64,000 nt of DNA, taken from Sva-07 sp963716095 (GTDB lineage: Bacteria > Actinomycetota > Acidimicrobiia > Acidimicrobiales > Ilumatobacteraceae). Every line of letters starts with the position of its first letter. The stretch's first letter is position 1. A model generated the notes under the pieces. That model saw only the letters and a program-made list of their open reading frames with translations, was not told the origin of the DNA and searched no databases. The stretch is from positions 180,759 through 244,758 of the forward strand of contig CAVQSV010000015.1 in NCBI GenBank assembly GCA_963716095.1, in the 5' to 3' direction. Made by a program: the position numbers and the translations under genes. Positions 25,140-35,699 of this stretch are shown here, one piece after another.

Positions 25140-25394
25140 TCAGTCGTCGCGGGCGCGACGGGCGCGTCGCCGCCGGTCGGCGCCCCAGAACACGACGGCG
25201 CCGATGGCCATGAACACGGCCAGCATGATCCACAGCGGCCAGCGGAACTCGAACCACAAGATGTTGAACGTGACGCTCCGGGTGTTCTGCAGGATGAACA
25301 GCAGCGCCGCGAGCCCGATCAATGCCGGCGGCCCGAATCGGCGGACCTGGTCGGTGTTGCTCGGCTGCTCGGGGAGCAGCGGCAGGTCGCTCAT
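25140..25394 (-). CDS. LapA-domain (DUF1049) small membrane protein
   Basis: The 84-residue protein has two membrane helices: FGPPALIGLAALLFILQNTR, followed by the strand-like SVTFNILWFEFRW, then PLWIMLAVFMAIGAVVFWG. It ends in a strongly basic cytosolic tail (ADRRRRARRARDD). The QNT-x-x-V-x-FxxLWF pattern is characteristic of the LapA/YciS group, which in enterobacteria helps control lipopolysaccharide synthesis. In actinobacteria without LPS the role is unknown. Its ATG overlaps the stop codon of the DUF222 gene (ATGA), so the two are cotranslated. Confidence 0.8.
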   Translation of the reverse strand: MSDLPLLPEQPSNTDQVRRFGPPALIGLAALLFILQNTRSVTFNILWFEFRWPLWIMLAVFMAIGAVVFWGADRRRRARRARDD

Positions 25395-26626
25395 GCGTCC
25401 AGCGTAGAGCGATTCCGGTGACTGTCGCTCGGCTCGAATGGCAGGGCCGGTGGAAGGGCGAGACCGATCAGGGGCGGCTTGAGCGAATGGGTGTTGCCAT
25501 CCGGGTCGACGAGGATGAAGTGGCCGGCCCCGAGGGGCTGGATACTCCAGTGCTGTTCGTGGAGCCAGTGATGGTGGTACCAGCAGGCGAGCACGAGGTC
25601 GTCGAGGTCGGTGTTGCCGTCGTCGGCCCAATGGATGCTGTGGTGGGCGTCGCAGCCGCCGGGGGGGATCGGGCAGCCGAGGATCCGGCAGCCGTGGTCG
25701 CGCAGTGCGAGCGCGTCGAATTGGGTGTCGGACACCGTGCGGGTCTGACGTCCGTAGTCCAGGATCGTGCCGTCGGGCCCGGTGATCAGCCGGTGGACGC
25801 CCGCATCGCAGGCAATCCGGCGCAGGGCCTGCGCGGTGAGGGTGGTACGTCCGGAATTGGTGTCGAGGGTGCCGCCCTTGGTGGTGGCAACGAGGTCGTC
25901 GTAGGCGACGGTGGCGACGACCTTGGGTCGGCTGCGCTTGACGCCGGGCGCCGGTTCGAACTCGGCGAGTGCCTGCTTGGCCATCGCCACGAGTGCGTCG
26001 GCGCGTCGTTGGGCCGCGGTGCGCTCGTCGCCGTCTGCACGCCGGGCGAGCGCCCGGATGGCTTCCTGGACGATTCGGAAACCCTCGGGGTCGAGGAGTC
26101 CGTCGAGTCGGCCCATGCCATCGAGGAGTTCGGACAGATGCACGGACCGCGACTCGAACTGTTCCTGAGCGGTGCGCTCGGCACCGTTGGGGTCGGCGTG
26201 AAGACGCCACGTCGCGAGCACGATCTTGAAGTCGCGATGCGTCAGGGTCGTCGCCCAGCCCGCCAACATCTCTTCGTCGCGGGCGAACGCATCGACGATG
26301 TCGTCGTGCCAGGCGTCGGCGAGAAGCCGCAGCGCGGATTCGGCGAGGATGCCGTCGGCGAAACGCTCCTTGACGATCGGCATTCGTTGCACGCGATCGG
26401 CGAGGTGCAAGGTGGTGCGTACTGCGCCGGGTGCTTCGCCGGTGGTGGTGGTGAGCCAGGCGTGTGGTGATCGGAAGCCGTGGGTGTGCCACCGGCCCGA
26501 CTCGACCACGGCGTGTACGGCGTCGAGCTGGGCGGCCCGGGAGCGTCGCACGGCGACGGTTGCATCGTCGGCGACGTCGAGCTGTTCGGCCTGACCCCAC
26601 CGTGTCGATGTCGCCGACGAACTCAT
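25391..26626 (-). CDS. DUF222 domain / HNH endonuclease family protein (13E12-repeat type)
   Basis: The 411-residue protein has the long helical DUF222 N-terminal domain (RAAQLDAVHAVVESGRWHTH to about residue 270). A C-terminal HNH nuclease-like motif follows: DHGCRILGCPIPPGGCDAHH, SIHWADDGNTDLDDLVLACW, YHHHWLHEQHW. The paired Cys residues and His triad could bind zinc. Such genes are highly repeated in actinobacterial genomes, sometimes as intron-like or selfish elements, but no RNA intron or inverted repeats are evident here. Cellular role is unknown; DNA cleavage is plausible. It is coupled to the downstream LapA-like gene. Confidence 0.88.
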   Translation of the reverse strand: MSSSATSTRWGQAEQLDVADDATVAVRRSRAAQLDAVHAVVESGRWHTHGFRSPHAWLTTTTGEAPGAVRTTLHLADRVQRMPIVKERFADGILAESALRLLADAWHDDIVDAFARDEEMLAGWATTLTHRDFKIVLATWRLHADPNGAERTAQEQFESRSVHLSELLDGMGRLDGLLDPEGFRIVQEAIRALARRADGDERTAAQRRADALVAMAKQALAEFEPAPGVKRSRPKVVATVAYDDLVATTKGGTLDTNSGRTTLTAQALRRIACDAGVHRLITGPDGTILDYGRQTRTVSDTQFDALALRDHGCRILGCPIPPGGCDAHHSIHWADDGNTDLDDLVLACWYHHHWLHEQHWSIQPLGAGHFILVDPDGNTHSLKPPLIGLALPPALPFEPSDSHRNRSTLDA

Positions 26627-26752
26627 GCCTCCATCATGACGAAGGGGTGTCGCAGAGTTGATGAGATGACCGTTCCGGACGAAGGGGCTCCCGGTGGGGC
26701 GGTGTATTCGATGTCCAGCGGATCGCCATGCGGCGACACACTGTCCGGCAGG

Positions 26753-28234
26753 TCAGCGTGGTGGGTCGATCATGACGGCGTGCGTCACGAGATCGACGCT
26801 GATCGTGACGGTGGAAGTCGGGCTCGACCACCGCACTGCGATCACGTGCGGGGGAGCGTCGAGCAGTTCGAAGTCGCCGTCGAAAGCAGGTTCGGTCGCC
26901 CGCCACCTCAGCAGCGCCAACAGCCGCTGCACGACCGGCCGTTCGAGCGCCCGGTCGATTTCGGTGGGTGTGTAGTGGTGGCGGTTGACGTCGCGGCCCA
27001 CGCCGGTTCGGGCGAGCAGGTCGGTGTCGTTCTCGCCGGCGAACAGCCCGACGTAGTAGATCTGCGGCGTGCCAGGCAGCACGCACTGAAGTGTGCGGGC
27101 TGCCAGGTACCGATCGTCGTCGCGACCGAGTGCATCGTAGAAGGTGCAATTCACCTGATAGAGGTCGACGTTGGATGCCGAGGAGCCGGTCGCCGCACGA
27201 CTCACGCCGCCGGATCGCTCGTGGATTCCTTCGACCAGTGAGTCGATGCGCTCGGGCGTCAGCAGCCCGGCACGGGTCGGGTCACGGGCGTCGACGCCGA
27301 CGTCGATCACCCCGATGCCGTCGTGGGTGTCGAGCACGTTGATGGCGTTCGACGGGCGCATTCCGATCCACCGGCGCAGCGGCCCGGCGTCGCCGGTCGT
27401 GAGTGCATCGATCGTCAACGGCGGCAGCGCGAAGTCGTAGACCAGATCGACGTGGGGGGCGATCGCCGACTGATCCAGGTGGTGGCCATGCATCTCGACG
27501 AGCACGGCCATCGACCGATCGTGGCACGCAGCGGTCAGCCGTCGGATGAACTCCACCGTCTCGGGCAGCATGAAGCACGAGGTGCCGGCCCGTTTGATTG
27601 CGTAGCCGACGGCGTCGAGGCGCACGCTCCGTACGCTCGACGCAGCGAATCGGTCGAGGATGCCAACCAGGTACTCCCAGCCGTTGGAACTCTCCACGTC
27701 GATGTCGATCTGTCGATCGGTGAAGGTGGTCCACACGAGGCGGCGTGTGCCGTCGGCGAACTCGACCTCGGTGAACGGTGACGTCGGCCTGGGGCGATAG
27801 ATGATCGCGACGTCCTCCGGCCGGGGAGGGCCGCCGAAGACCCGCTCTGGTGTCAGGAAGAGTCCGGCCTGTTGCGAGGCGTCGCCGTGGGCCAACCAGT
27901 CGAGAAACGGCGTGGAGTCGGCCGACACGTGGTTGACGATCAGGTCGGCCATGACGTCGTATCGAGACGCCAGCTCCCCGATGCGGTCCCACGACCCGAT
28001 CCGTGGGTCGACCTGCGTGTGGTCGACGGGGTCGAACCCGGCGTCGGCGCCGTCGATCGGCACGAAGAACGGCAGGAGGTGGACGCCGGCGAACGCGCCG
28101 GCCAGCTCATGGTCGAGGAGGGCAGCAACACCGTCGATGTCATCGGCCAGCCGATCGGCGTAGGTGATCAGGATCGGGGCGGTGCGGTTTGCGTTCGGGA
28201 CCATGGGACCTGGCCGAGCGTACCGAATCGTCAC
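26753..28234 (-). CDS. Sucrose-phosphorylase-like glycoside hydrolase (GH13, subfamily 18 type)
   Basis: The protein has the beta-alpha barrel of sucrose phosphorylases. Segments are ILITYADRLADDIDGVAALL, FAGVHLLPFFVPIDGADAGF, YDVMADLIVNHVSADSTPFL, the nucleophile Asp in SVRLDAVGYAIKRAG, the acid/base Glu in AVLVEMHGHHLD, and NVLDTHDGIGVIDV. These enzymes use phosphate to split sucrose, sucrose-6F-phosphate or glucosylglycerate; which one applies here is not clear. The GTG at 28234 lies one base after the upstream stop codon; an ATG at 28204 better matches relatives' starts. It is the last gene of a minus-strand pair with a 2-hydroxyacid dehydrogenase. Confidence 0.85.
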   Translation of the reverse strand: MTIRYARPGPMVPNANRTAPILITYADRLADDIDGVAALLDHELAGAFAGVHLLPFFVPIDGADAGFDPVDHTQVDPRIGSWDRIGELASRYDVMADLIVNHVSADSTPFLDWLAHGDASQQAGLFLTPERVFGGPPRPEDVAIIYRPRPTSPFTEVEFADGTRRLVWTTFTDRQIDIDVESSNGWEYLVGILDRFAASSVRSVRLDAVGYAIKRAGTSCFMLPETVEFIRRLTAACHDRSMAVLVEMHGHHLDQSAIAPHVDLVYDFALPPLTIDALTTGDAGPLRRWIGMRPSNAINVLDTHDGIGVIDVGVDARDPTRAGLLTPERIDSLVEGIHERSGGVSRAATGSSASNVDLYQVNCTFYDALGRDDDRYLAARTLQCVLPGTPQIYYVGLFAGENDTDLLARTGVGRDVNRHHYTPTEIDRALERPVVQRLLALLRWRATEPAFDGDFELLDAPPHVIAVRWSSPTSTVTISVDLVTHAVMIDPPR

Positions 28235-28235
28235 A

Positions 28236-29255
28236 TCAGGCGAGGCGGTCGAGCATGTCGGCGGTGATCGCGTTGCGGCCGGGGAGCCCGCGACGCCACC
28301 GGTCGATCTCGTCGACGACGTGGTCGATCATCCGTCGGAGCTCGGTGCCCTGCGATCCTGCCAGGTGGGGCGTGATGAACACGTTGGGCAGCGCCCACAG
28401 TGGATGATCCTCGGGGAGTGGCTCGGGGTCGGTCACGTCGAGCACCGCCGACAGCCGCCCTGACTCGACCTCGGCGAGCAGCGCATCGTGGTCGAGCAGT
28501 GCCCCGCGGGCGGTGTTGATCACGGTGGCCCCGGTTCGTAGCGCCGCCAACTGTGGTGCGGCGATCATGTGGCGTGTGCTCGGCAGGTCGGGTGCGTGGA
28601 TCGACAGGACGTCGACTGCGGCGCACAAGTCGTCGAGTTCCATCTTCGTGACGCCCAGGTCCGGTGACCTCGGTCTCGTGACGAACGGGTCGTAGACCGC
28701 AACGCTCAGGTGGGGGAACGGTGCGAGCAGCTCGATCACCCTCCGGCCGATCAGCGAGGCGCCGATGATGCCGATCGTCTTGTCGTAGTTGCCGACCGGC
28801 ACCAGATGCGGTTGGCGGTGCTGGCGTAGCGAACCGTCTCGCGGCGTCCGTCGAACGTCGCGCTGCCAGAAGACGTCCTTGTTGGCGAAGAGGATCGTGG
28901 CCAGCGTGAACTCGGCGACGGGCTCGGCGTTCGCGACTGCACCGGAGGTGACCGGATGTTGCGGCCGAACACATCGGGATCGATCGTGTTCTTGATCGTG
29001 CCCGCGGCGTAGGCGAACAATCCGAGATTGGGGGCCCGATCGATCGACCGAAGCGTCCAGCGGAGCGCATCCCCAATGGCCCAGGATCACCTCAGCACGT
29101 GCGAGCAGAGCGTCGGCGCGTGGCTCGGTCCAGTCGCCGAGCGGGGTGGCGTCGAGAACGAGGGCGACCTCGTCGATCCGTGCGAAGGCGTCGTCGTCGA
29201 GCAGGTCGAGCGATGGGTGATGGGCGATGAGCAGCGCAGGTCGATGGTCGGTCAT
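28236..29255 (-). CDS. D-2-hydroxyacid dehydrogenase (two compensating frameshifts)
   Basis: This NAD-dependent 2-hydroxyacid dehydrogenase has the Rossmann motif TIGIIGASLIGRRVIELLAP, the VLSIHAPDLPSTRHMIA segment, TVINTARGALLDHDALLAEV with the catalytic Arg, the Glu-containing TDPEPLPEDHPLW, and the catalytic His in FITPHLAG. Between about 29045 and 28957 the frame is wrong: the proper residues (LFAYAAGTIKNTIDPDVFGR) are in another frame. The net shift cancels, so the reading frame stays open while ~30 residues are garbled. Two indel errors are the simplest explanation. It is cotranscribed with the sucrose-phosphorylase-like gene. Confidence 0.85.
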   Translation of the reverse strand: MTDHRPALLIAHHPSLDLLDDDAFARIDEVALVLDATPLGDWTEPRADALLARAEVILGHWGCAPLDASVDRSGPQSRIVRLRRGHDQEHDRSRCVRPQHPVTSGAVANAEPVAEFTLATILFANKDVFWQRDVRRTPRDGSLRQHRQPHLVPVGNYDKTIGIIGASLIGRRVIELLAPFPHLSVAVYDPFVTRPRSPDLGVTKMELDDLCAAVDVLSIHAPDLPSTRHMIAAPQLAALRTGATVINTARGALLDHDALLAEVESGRLSAVLDVTDPEPLPEDHPLWALPNVFITPHLAGSQGTELRRMIDHVVDEIDRWRRGLPGRNAITADMLDRLA

Positions 29256-29373
29256 CGGCATCGATGTCGGGGCGTGGTCGGGCCGGTTTGCATATGCAGG
29301 CAGTGTGCACTCCAATGGCGGCCGTGAGCGAGACGGGTCCGATGGGTGACGATGCAGCGGCAGCGAGTCGGTC

Positions 29374-31242
29374 GTGGTGAGCCCTCCCGATCCGCGTGCG
29401 AATCCGCTCGCCCGTGGACCGTTGCAGACCCGCGACGACGTGGCCCGTGCCGTCGTCGATCTGTACGAACCGTTGCTCGGCCACGTCAGCGCAGGGGGCG
29501 CCCGGGTCCGGCTCGGCAGTTTCGCGTCGGTGTTCGAGGAGTCGACCGCAGAGCTCGAAGGGTTCGCCCGTCCGCTCTACGGCATCGTGCCGCTCACGGT
29601 CGGAGGCTACGAGTTCGCCCACTGGGAGCGCTTCGCAGCCGGCCTCGATGCGGGCACCGATCCGCTGTCGGTGGAGTACTGGGGGCCGGTGCCGGGCGAC
29701 AACGACCAGCGCATGGTCGAGCAGGCAGCGATCGGTCTTGCTCTCGCGTTCTGTCCCGAGCAGGTGTGGGAGCCGCTCTCGGCCGTCGCGCGCGACCGGC
29801 TCGTGCGCTGGCTGCACGGCATCTTCGAACACGACCCGAACCCGAACAACTGGCAGTTCTTCCGGGTGCTGGTTGCGCTCGGGCTCGAACGGGTCGGCGC
29901 GCCGTTCGACGGGGCGAAGGTGACCACCTCACTCGACCTGCTCGACAGCTACCGGGTGGGGCGGCACTGGTACGCGGACGGAGCGCTCGCAAACGTCGAC
30001 TACTACGTCCCGTTCGCCTTCCACACCTACGGGTTGATGTACGCAGCCGCCAACGACCTCGGCCTCGGCGACGACAGCCGCGCCGCTGCGTATCGGGAGC
30101 GGGCGGCCACGTTCGCGTCCGACGCCCAACACTGGTTTGCACCCGACGGGGCGGCGGTCCCGTTCGGGCGCAGCCTCACCTACCGCTTCGCGATGTCGTC
30201 GTTCTGGGGCGCGTTGGCCTGGGCCGACGTGCACGAGCGAGCTGTCGTGGGGTGCGGTACGCGGACTCGCGATGCGGAACCTGCGCTGGTGGTCGAACCA
30301 CCCGATCAGCGATCGCGACGGTGTGCTGTCGATCGGCTACACCTACGACAACCGCCGGCTGTCGGAGACCTACAGCTCCGCCGGTTCCCCTTACTGGTGC
30401 ATGAAGGCCTTCGGTTCGCTCGCCGCACCGAGCGATCACCCGTTCTGGACGAGCGCCGAGGAGCCACTCGAGCCGTTGACTTCGCCGGTCACGATCGATG
30501 ACGCCGGCCAGGTGATCACCCGCGACGCCGACCAGGCCGTGATCTTGAGCGCACGGCCGGCGGTGGGCCTCGACTTCCCCGAACAGTGCGCAGCGAAGTA
30601 CCGCAAGTTCGCCTACTCGTCGGCGTTCGGCTTCAGCGGTGACATCGCCGACATGTTCGGCTCGATCCACACCGACTCGATGCTCGCGCTCACCGATGCC
30701 GACGGCAATCGCCGTGTGCGGCTGGGTGTCGAGGCCGCTGGCGTCGAGGATGCGATGACCTGGAGTACCTGGCATCCGTGGCCCGATGTGCGTGTCGACT
30801 CGGTGTGCTGGGCGGTCGACGCGTCGCTGCACGGTCGAGTCCATCGGGTGCGCACCGAGCGCGACCTGACCGGTGTCGAGTCGGGCTTCGCGATCGGTCT
30901 CGACGCGCCGGGTGACCTCCTTGGCGATGGCACCAGCGGTCGAGAATGGTCGAGCGACGATCGCCACCGACCAGGGTGTGTCGACGATCGTCGGACACAC
31001 CGCTCGTCGACTGCGCCGCGGCGACCGATCACCCGCAACCTCGCCGTGAACGCAAGCCTCGTGCACCCCCGCACGCCAGTCCCGGCGCTGTCGGGCGCCA
31101 TTGCCGGCCGGCGATCACACGATTGCATGCGTCGTCCACGCGTCACCGACCGCGGTCGGAGGTGCTCGGCCCGGCGTCGGGGGCGATCCCGGCAGGGGCG
31201 CTCGCCTGCTCGAACGAATCGAGCGCACAGGAGATGCCGTGA
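29374..31242 (+). pseudogene. DUF2264 domain protein (putative glycoside hydrolase), frameshifted
   Basis: The N-terminal half carries clear DUF2264 sequence: NPLARGPLQTRDDVARAVVD, RPLYGIVPLTVGGYEFAHWE, EYWGPVPGDNDQRMVEQAA, HDPNPNNWQFFRVLVALGL, HWYADGALANVDYYVPFAFH. After a shift near 30238 the family continues as GLAMRNLRWWSNHPISDRDG and YSSAGSPYWCMKAFGSLAAP. At least one more shift occurs after 30930. Full length is ~620 codons, normal for the family. DUF2264 proteins have an (alpha/alpha)-barrel fold; some relatives are, as far as I recall, beta-glucuronidases. The gene end overlaps the aldolase start (GTGA). Confidence 0.8.
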
Positions 31243-32192
31243 ACGAACCAGACCTGCTCGCTCGCATCCGACCCGGACGCACGATCACGGGGATGTCGGC
31301 GGTGCTGTTGCCCCACACGGCCGACGGAGACATCGACTGGGACGCCACCGAGGCACACATCGACCGCACCGTCCGCAGCCGGATCTGACGCCAGCGGTCA
31401 ACATGGACACCGGGTACGTGCAACTGCTCGACGACGACCAGAAGACCTCGGTGCTCGAACGCACTGCGGCCATCGCGCGGCGACGCTTCGTCGCCGGTGC
31501 CTTCGTCGCCGACCAGCCGGGCGCGGCGTTCGATCTCGACGGCTACCTGGCGGCCTGCGACGCGATCGCATCTCGCGGCGGCACGCCGGTGATCTTCCCA
31601 TCGCACGGACTCAACTCACTCGACGACGACGGATGGGTCGCCGCACTCGACGGCGGTCGGCGAGCGGGTCGACGTTTCGTCGGCTTCGAACTCGGGTGCG
31701 ATGTTCGTGCCGTACGGCCGGATTCCGTCGCTCGACGCGTACGAGGCGATGATGAGCCATCGATTCGTGCATCGGTGCCAAGCACTCGTCGCTGAGCCGC
31801 CAGCTGGAGTGGGATCGTCTGGAGCTGCGAGACCGCGTCCGGCCCGACTTCAAGGTGTTCACGGGCAACGACCTGGCGATCGACATGGTGATGTACGGCT
31901 CGGACTATCTGCTCGGCTTGTCGACGTTCGCTCCGGCGGAGTTCGCGCTGCGTGATCACTTCTGGGCCAGGCCGGCGACGTCCGCTTCCACGAACTGAAC
32001 GACCTGCTGCAGTACCTCGGCCACTTCACGTTCCGCACGCCGGTACCCGGCTACCGCCACGACGCCGCGATGTGGTTCGAGCTGCGCGGCTGGGCTGCGT
32101 CGAGCAGGACTCCGAACGGCGCACCACAGCGCCCCGAGTCGGACCGAGCCGTGCTCGCCGACATCCTCGACCGCCTGGAGCAGTGGACATGA
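31239..32192 (+). pseudogene. Dihydrodipicolinate-synthase-family aldolase/lyase, at least five frameshifts
   Basis: The DapA-like barrel is readable only by moving between frames. Pieces in order are LLARIRPGRTITGMSAVLLP, then TADGDIDWDATEAHIDRTV, then LTPAVNMDTGYVQLLDDDQK, ACDAIASRGGTPVIFPSHGL, FVPYGRIPSLDAYEAMMSH, SLSRQLEWDRLELRDRVRPD, FKVFTGNDLAIDMVMYGSDY (Lys as the likely Schiff-base residue), and finally LNDLLQYLGHFTFRTPVPGY to the stop at 32192. The family cleaves or forms 2-keto acids such as 2-keto-3-deoxy-sugar acids. The GTG start overlaps the DUF2264 stop. Frameshift density here exceeds the rest of the window. Confidence 0.75.
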
Positions 32193-32198
32193 CCGGGC

Positions 32199-32229
32199 GT
32201 TACGTTTGGTGTCTGACACCAGACGTAAC
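32199..32229. repeat. Palindromic repeat, family copy 2
   Basis: Fifteen-base arms surround a central T at 32214, with core TGGTGTC-T-GACACCA and ends GTTAC/GTAAC. The three variable pairs are G-C, T-A and one T-G wobble. It lies seven bases after the aldolase stop codon and 13 bases before the OYE-type gene. Confidence 0.85.
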
Positions 32230-32241
32230 ATCGAGCGGGCG

Positions 32242-33652
<1,411 letters not shown>

Positions 33653-33656
<4 letters not shown>

Positions 33657-34471
33657 GCATCGACCGGTCGGCGCTGCGGGTGCTCGTGTTCCATCGGGCG
33701 GTGGGCTTCGTCCACCTGTCGATCCCCGACGCAGTCGCTGCGATCGAGCACCTCGGCGCAGCACATGGATTCGCCGTCGATGCCACCGACGACCCCGAGC
33801 GCTTCGCTGGCGACCTCAGCGTGTACGAAGCGCTGGTCTTCGTGCACACCAGCGGCAACGTGTTGCCGCTGGCGGCCCAGCGTGCGGGCCTCGAGCGGTA
33901 TCTGGCCGACGGCGGTGGGTTCTTCGGTGTCCACGCGGCGTCGTCGATGGCCCCCGATGTCGGCTCCGACTGGCCGTGGTTCCGCGATCTGGTCGGCGCG
34001 TCGTTCACAGGCCACACGGTCGCGCGCATCTTCAGCGACGAGCCCGTTCCCGATCGGCCTGGTGTCGTGCACGGGGGGCTGCGGGCGCAGGCCCCTCCCG
34101 ACGCCGACCTCTGGAGCGACGAGTTCGCAGTGATGAGCTGCGAGTCGGCGACGGTGAACGTCGAAGACGCCGACTGCCCGGCCATCGGTGCGATCGCCGA
34201 CGGCGACACGATGGTCGACGAGTGGTACGGCTTCCACCAGAACCCCCGCCCCAGCGTGCACGTGGTCGCCACCGTCGACGAGTCGACCTACGAGCCGTAC
34301 CTCGGTGAGATGGGCGACGACCATCCGATCGTGTGGTGGCACGAGTTCGGGGGCGGACGCAGCGTCTACAACTCGATGGGTCACTCGGCTGCGGCCTGGA
34401 GCGACGAACGGTTCCTCAGCAGCGTGCTCGGCGGCATCGACCTCGCCGCCGGCGTCACATCGCGGGTCTGA
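33653..34471 (+). CDS. ThuA domain protein (trehalose-utilisation-like)
   Basis: This 272-residue class-I-glutamine-amidotransferase-like protein of the ThuA family has RVLVFHRAVGFVHLSIPDAV, YEALVFVHTSGNVLPLAAQR, YLADGGGFFGVHAASSMAPD and WPWFRDLVGASFTGH, plus HPIVWWHEFGGGRSVYNSMG HS near the end. In rhizobia ThuA/ThuB convert trehalose and related disaccharides to 3-keto sugars; in many bacteria ThuA genes neighbour oxidoreductases acting on sugars. The ATG overlaps the oxidoreductase stop, so the two are coupled. It is the last gene of the plus-strand carbohydrate run. Confidence 0.87.
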
Positions 34472-34483
34472 CCCCTGATGTGA

Positions 34484-35542
34484 TCAGGCGGGGTACGTGT
34501 GCCAGGTGCCGGTTTCGAAGTCGTGGAGCTTGCACGCCTTGGTCGAGGCGAGATAGTCGCGCACGCGGATCGGGCGTTCGTCGACTTGTTCGGGGAACGC
34601 CTCGGCGATCGCCCGTGCGGCTTCGGGAAGCCGATAGCAGGGAACCTTCATGTCGACGTGGTGGGGGAGGTGCACCATGATCCAGTGGAAGAAGAAGTCC
34701 CAGCCCGGCGGGCCCCACAAGATGGTGGTGCCTTCGACCTGGCCGCGGAACCGGTTCCACTCGCGGCGAGGCCACCAGCGGATCTGCGGCGCGATGTGGT
34801 GCACGTGCACCACCCAACCGATCGTCTGACAGAACAGCAGGAACGGGACGACGACGACCTTCACCCACAGCCAGATGCCGCCGGCGCCGTCGAGCGCGAC
34901 GAGCAACGCCAGCGCTCCGAGTGCGTACGCAGCAACGATGGCTTGGTCGCGCCGCATCGCCTTGGCCCAGCGGGCGGGTGGCGTGAAGCGGACCATCTTG
35001 TTCCACCACACCTCACGCAGGTAGTACGCACCGGCACCGAACGGACCCCACTCGAGCTTGTGGCGAAGCTTGGCGAGCCTCCCGAGTTCCTCGTACTGCT
35101 CGACGGTGAGCGGGTGCCACACGAAGTCGAGACCCTGCTTGAGCGTGTGGCCGTGGTGCACACGGTTGTGGCCGAAGACCCACACCTCGACAGCGTGTAG
35201 CGACGGCAGCATCGAGAGCCGGGCGACGACGCCGTTGAGGCGTTTCGAGTCGAACAGTGCATCGTGGGCAGCGTCGTGGCCGACCACGAACAGCCCGGCG
35301 ACCGAGATGCCGGCGAGGAGCCAGAGCGGCACGAGCAACAGCGGGTTGTTCGTGGAGAGCAGCCCCCACACGCTGAGGCCGAAGATCACGACGTCGCGGG
35401 CGAAGAGGAACAGCCCCCGAGCGGTCGAGCGCTCGTAACAGTGGTCGGGGATCACGTCGAGCACCGGTTTGAGCCCGGTCGGCGTCTCGATCATGGCGTC
35501 CGGGCTGCGAACGACCTGGGTGCGGCTGGCGGTGGCGGACAT
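34484..35542 (-). CDS. Membrane fatty acid desaturase / hydroxylase
   Basis: This integral-membrane di-iron desaturase has 352 residues. The histidine boxes are in order: GHDAAHD (HxxxH type), FGHNRVHHGH (HxxHH type) and HLPHHVDMK. An additional HVHH segment lies in WVVHVHHIAPQIRWW. Four or more membrane helices surround them, including VVIFGLSVWGLLSTNNPLLL and IWLWVKVVVVPFLLF. It introduces a double bond or hydroxyl into an acyl chain, using an electron donor not encoded nearby. The ATG at 35542 is chosen; longer frames upstream lack family sequence. It is convergent with the ThuA gene, 12 bases apart. Confidence 0.9.
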   Translation of the reverse strand: MSATASRTQVVRSPDAMIETPTGLKPVLDVIPDHCYERSTARGLFLFARDVVIFGLSVWGLLSTNNPLLLVPLWLLAGISVAGLFVVGHDAAHDALFDSKRLNGVVARLSMLPSLHAVEVWVFGHNRVHHGHTLKQGLDFVWHPLTVEQYEELGRLAKLRHKLEWGPFGAGAYYLREVWWNKMVRFTPPARWAKAMRRDQAIVAAYALGALALLVALDGAGGIWLWVKVVVVPFLLFCQTIGWVVHVHHIAPQIRWWPRREWNRFRGQVEGTTILWGPPGWDFFFHWIMVHLPHHVDMKVPCYRLPEAARAIAEAFPEQVDERPIRVRDYLASTKACKLHDFETGTWHTYPA

Positions 35543-35699
35543 GGCCCTCCTCGTGGTGACGAACACCAGCCTACCGACCAGTAGGTAGATCATCAAGCTC
35601 CCTGGCCGACAGCATCGAACCGCTGCTCGATCGTGCGGGAGGTGACGGTGTGGTGCCCCAGACGTGCTGAACTTGGCAGGACGCCGATCGGAGGCAGCC

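Noticed and set aside
25391..26626. DUF222/HNH gene as part of a group I or II intron or mobile element
   Set aside because: No intron core, flanking repeats or split exons; it overlaps the LapA-like gene as a normal operon partner.
27940..28240. ATG at 28204 as certain start of the sucrose-phosphorylase-like gene
   Set aside because: The GTG at 28234 directly follows the upstream stop codon, so both starts remain possible; kept as an alternative only.
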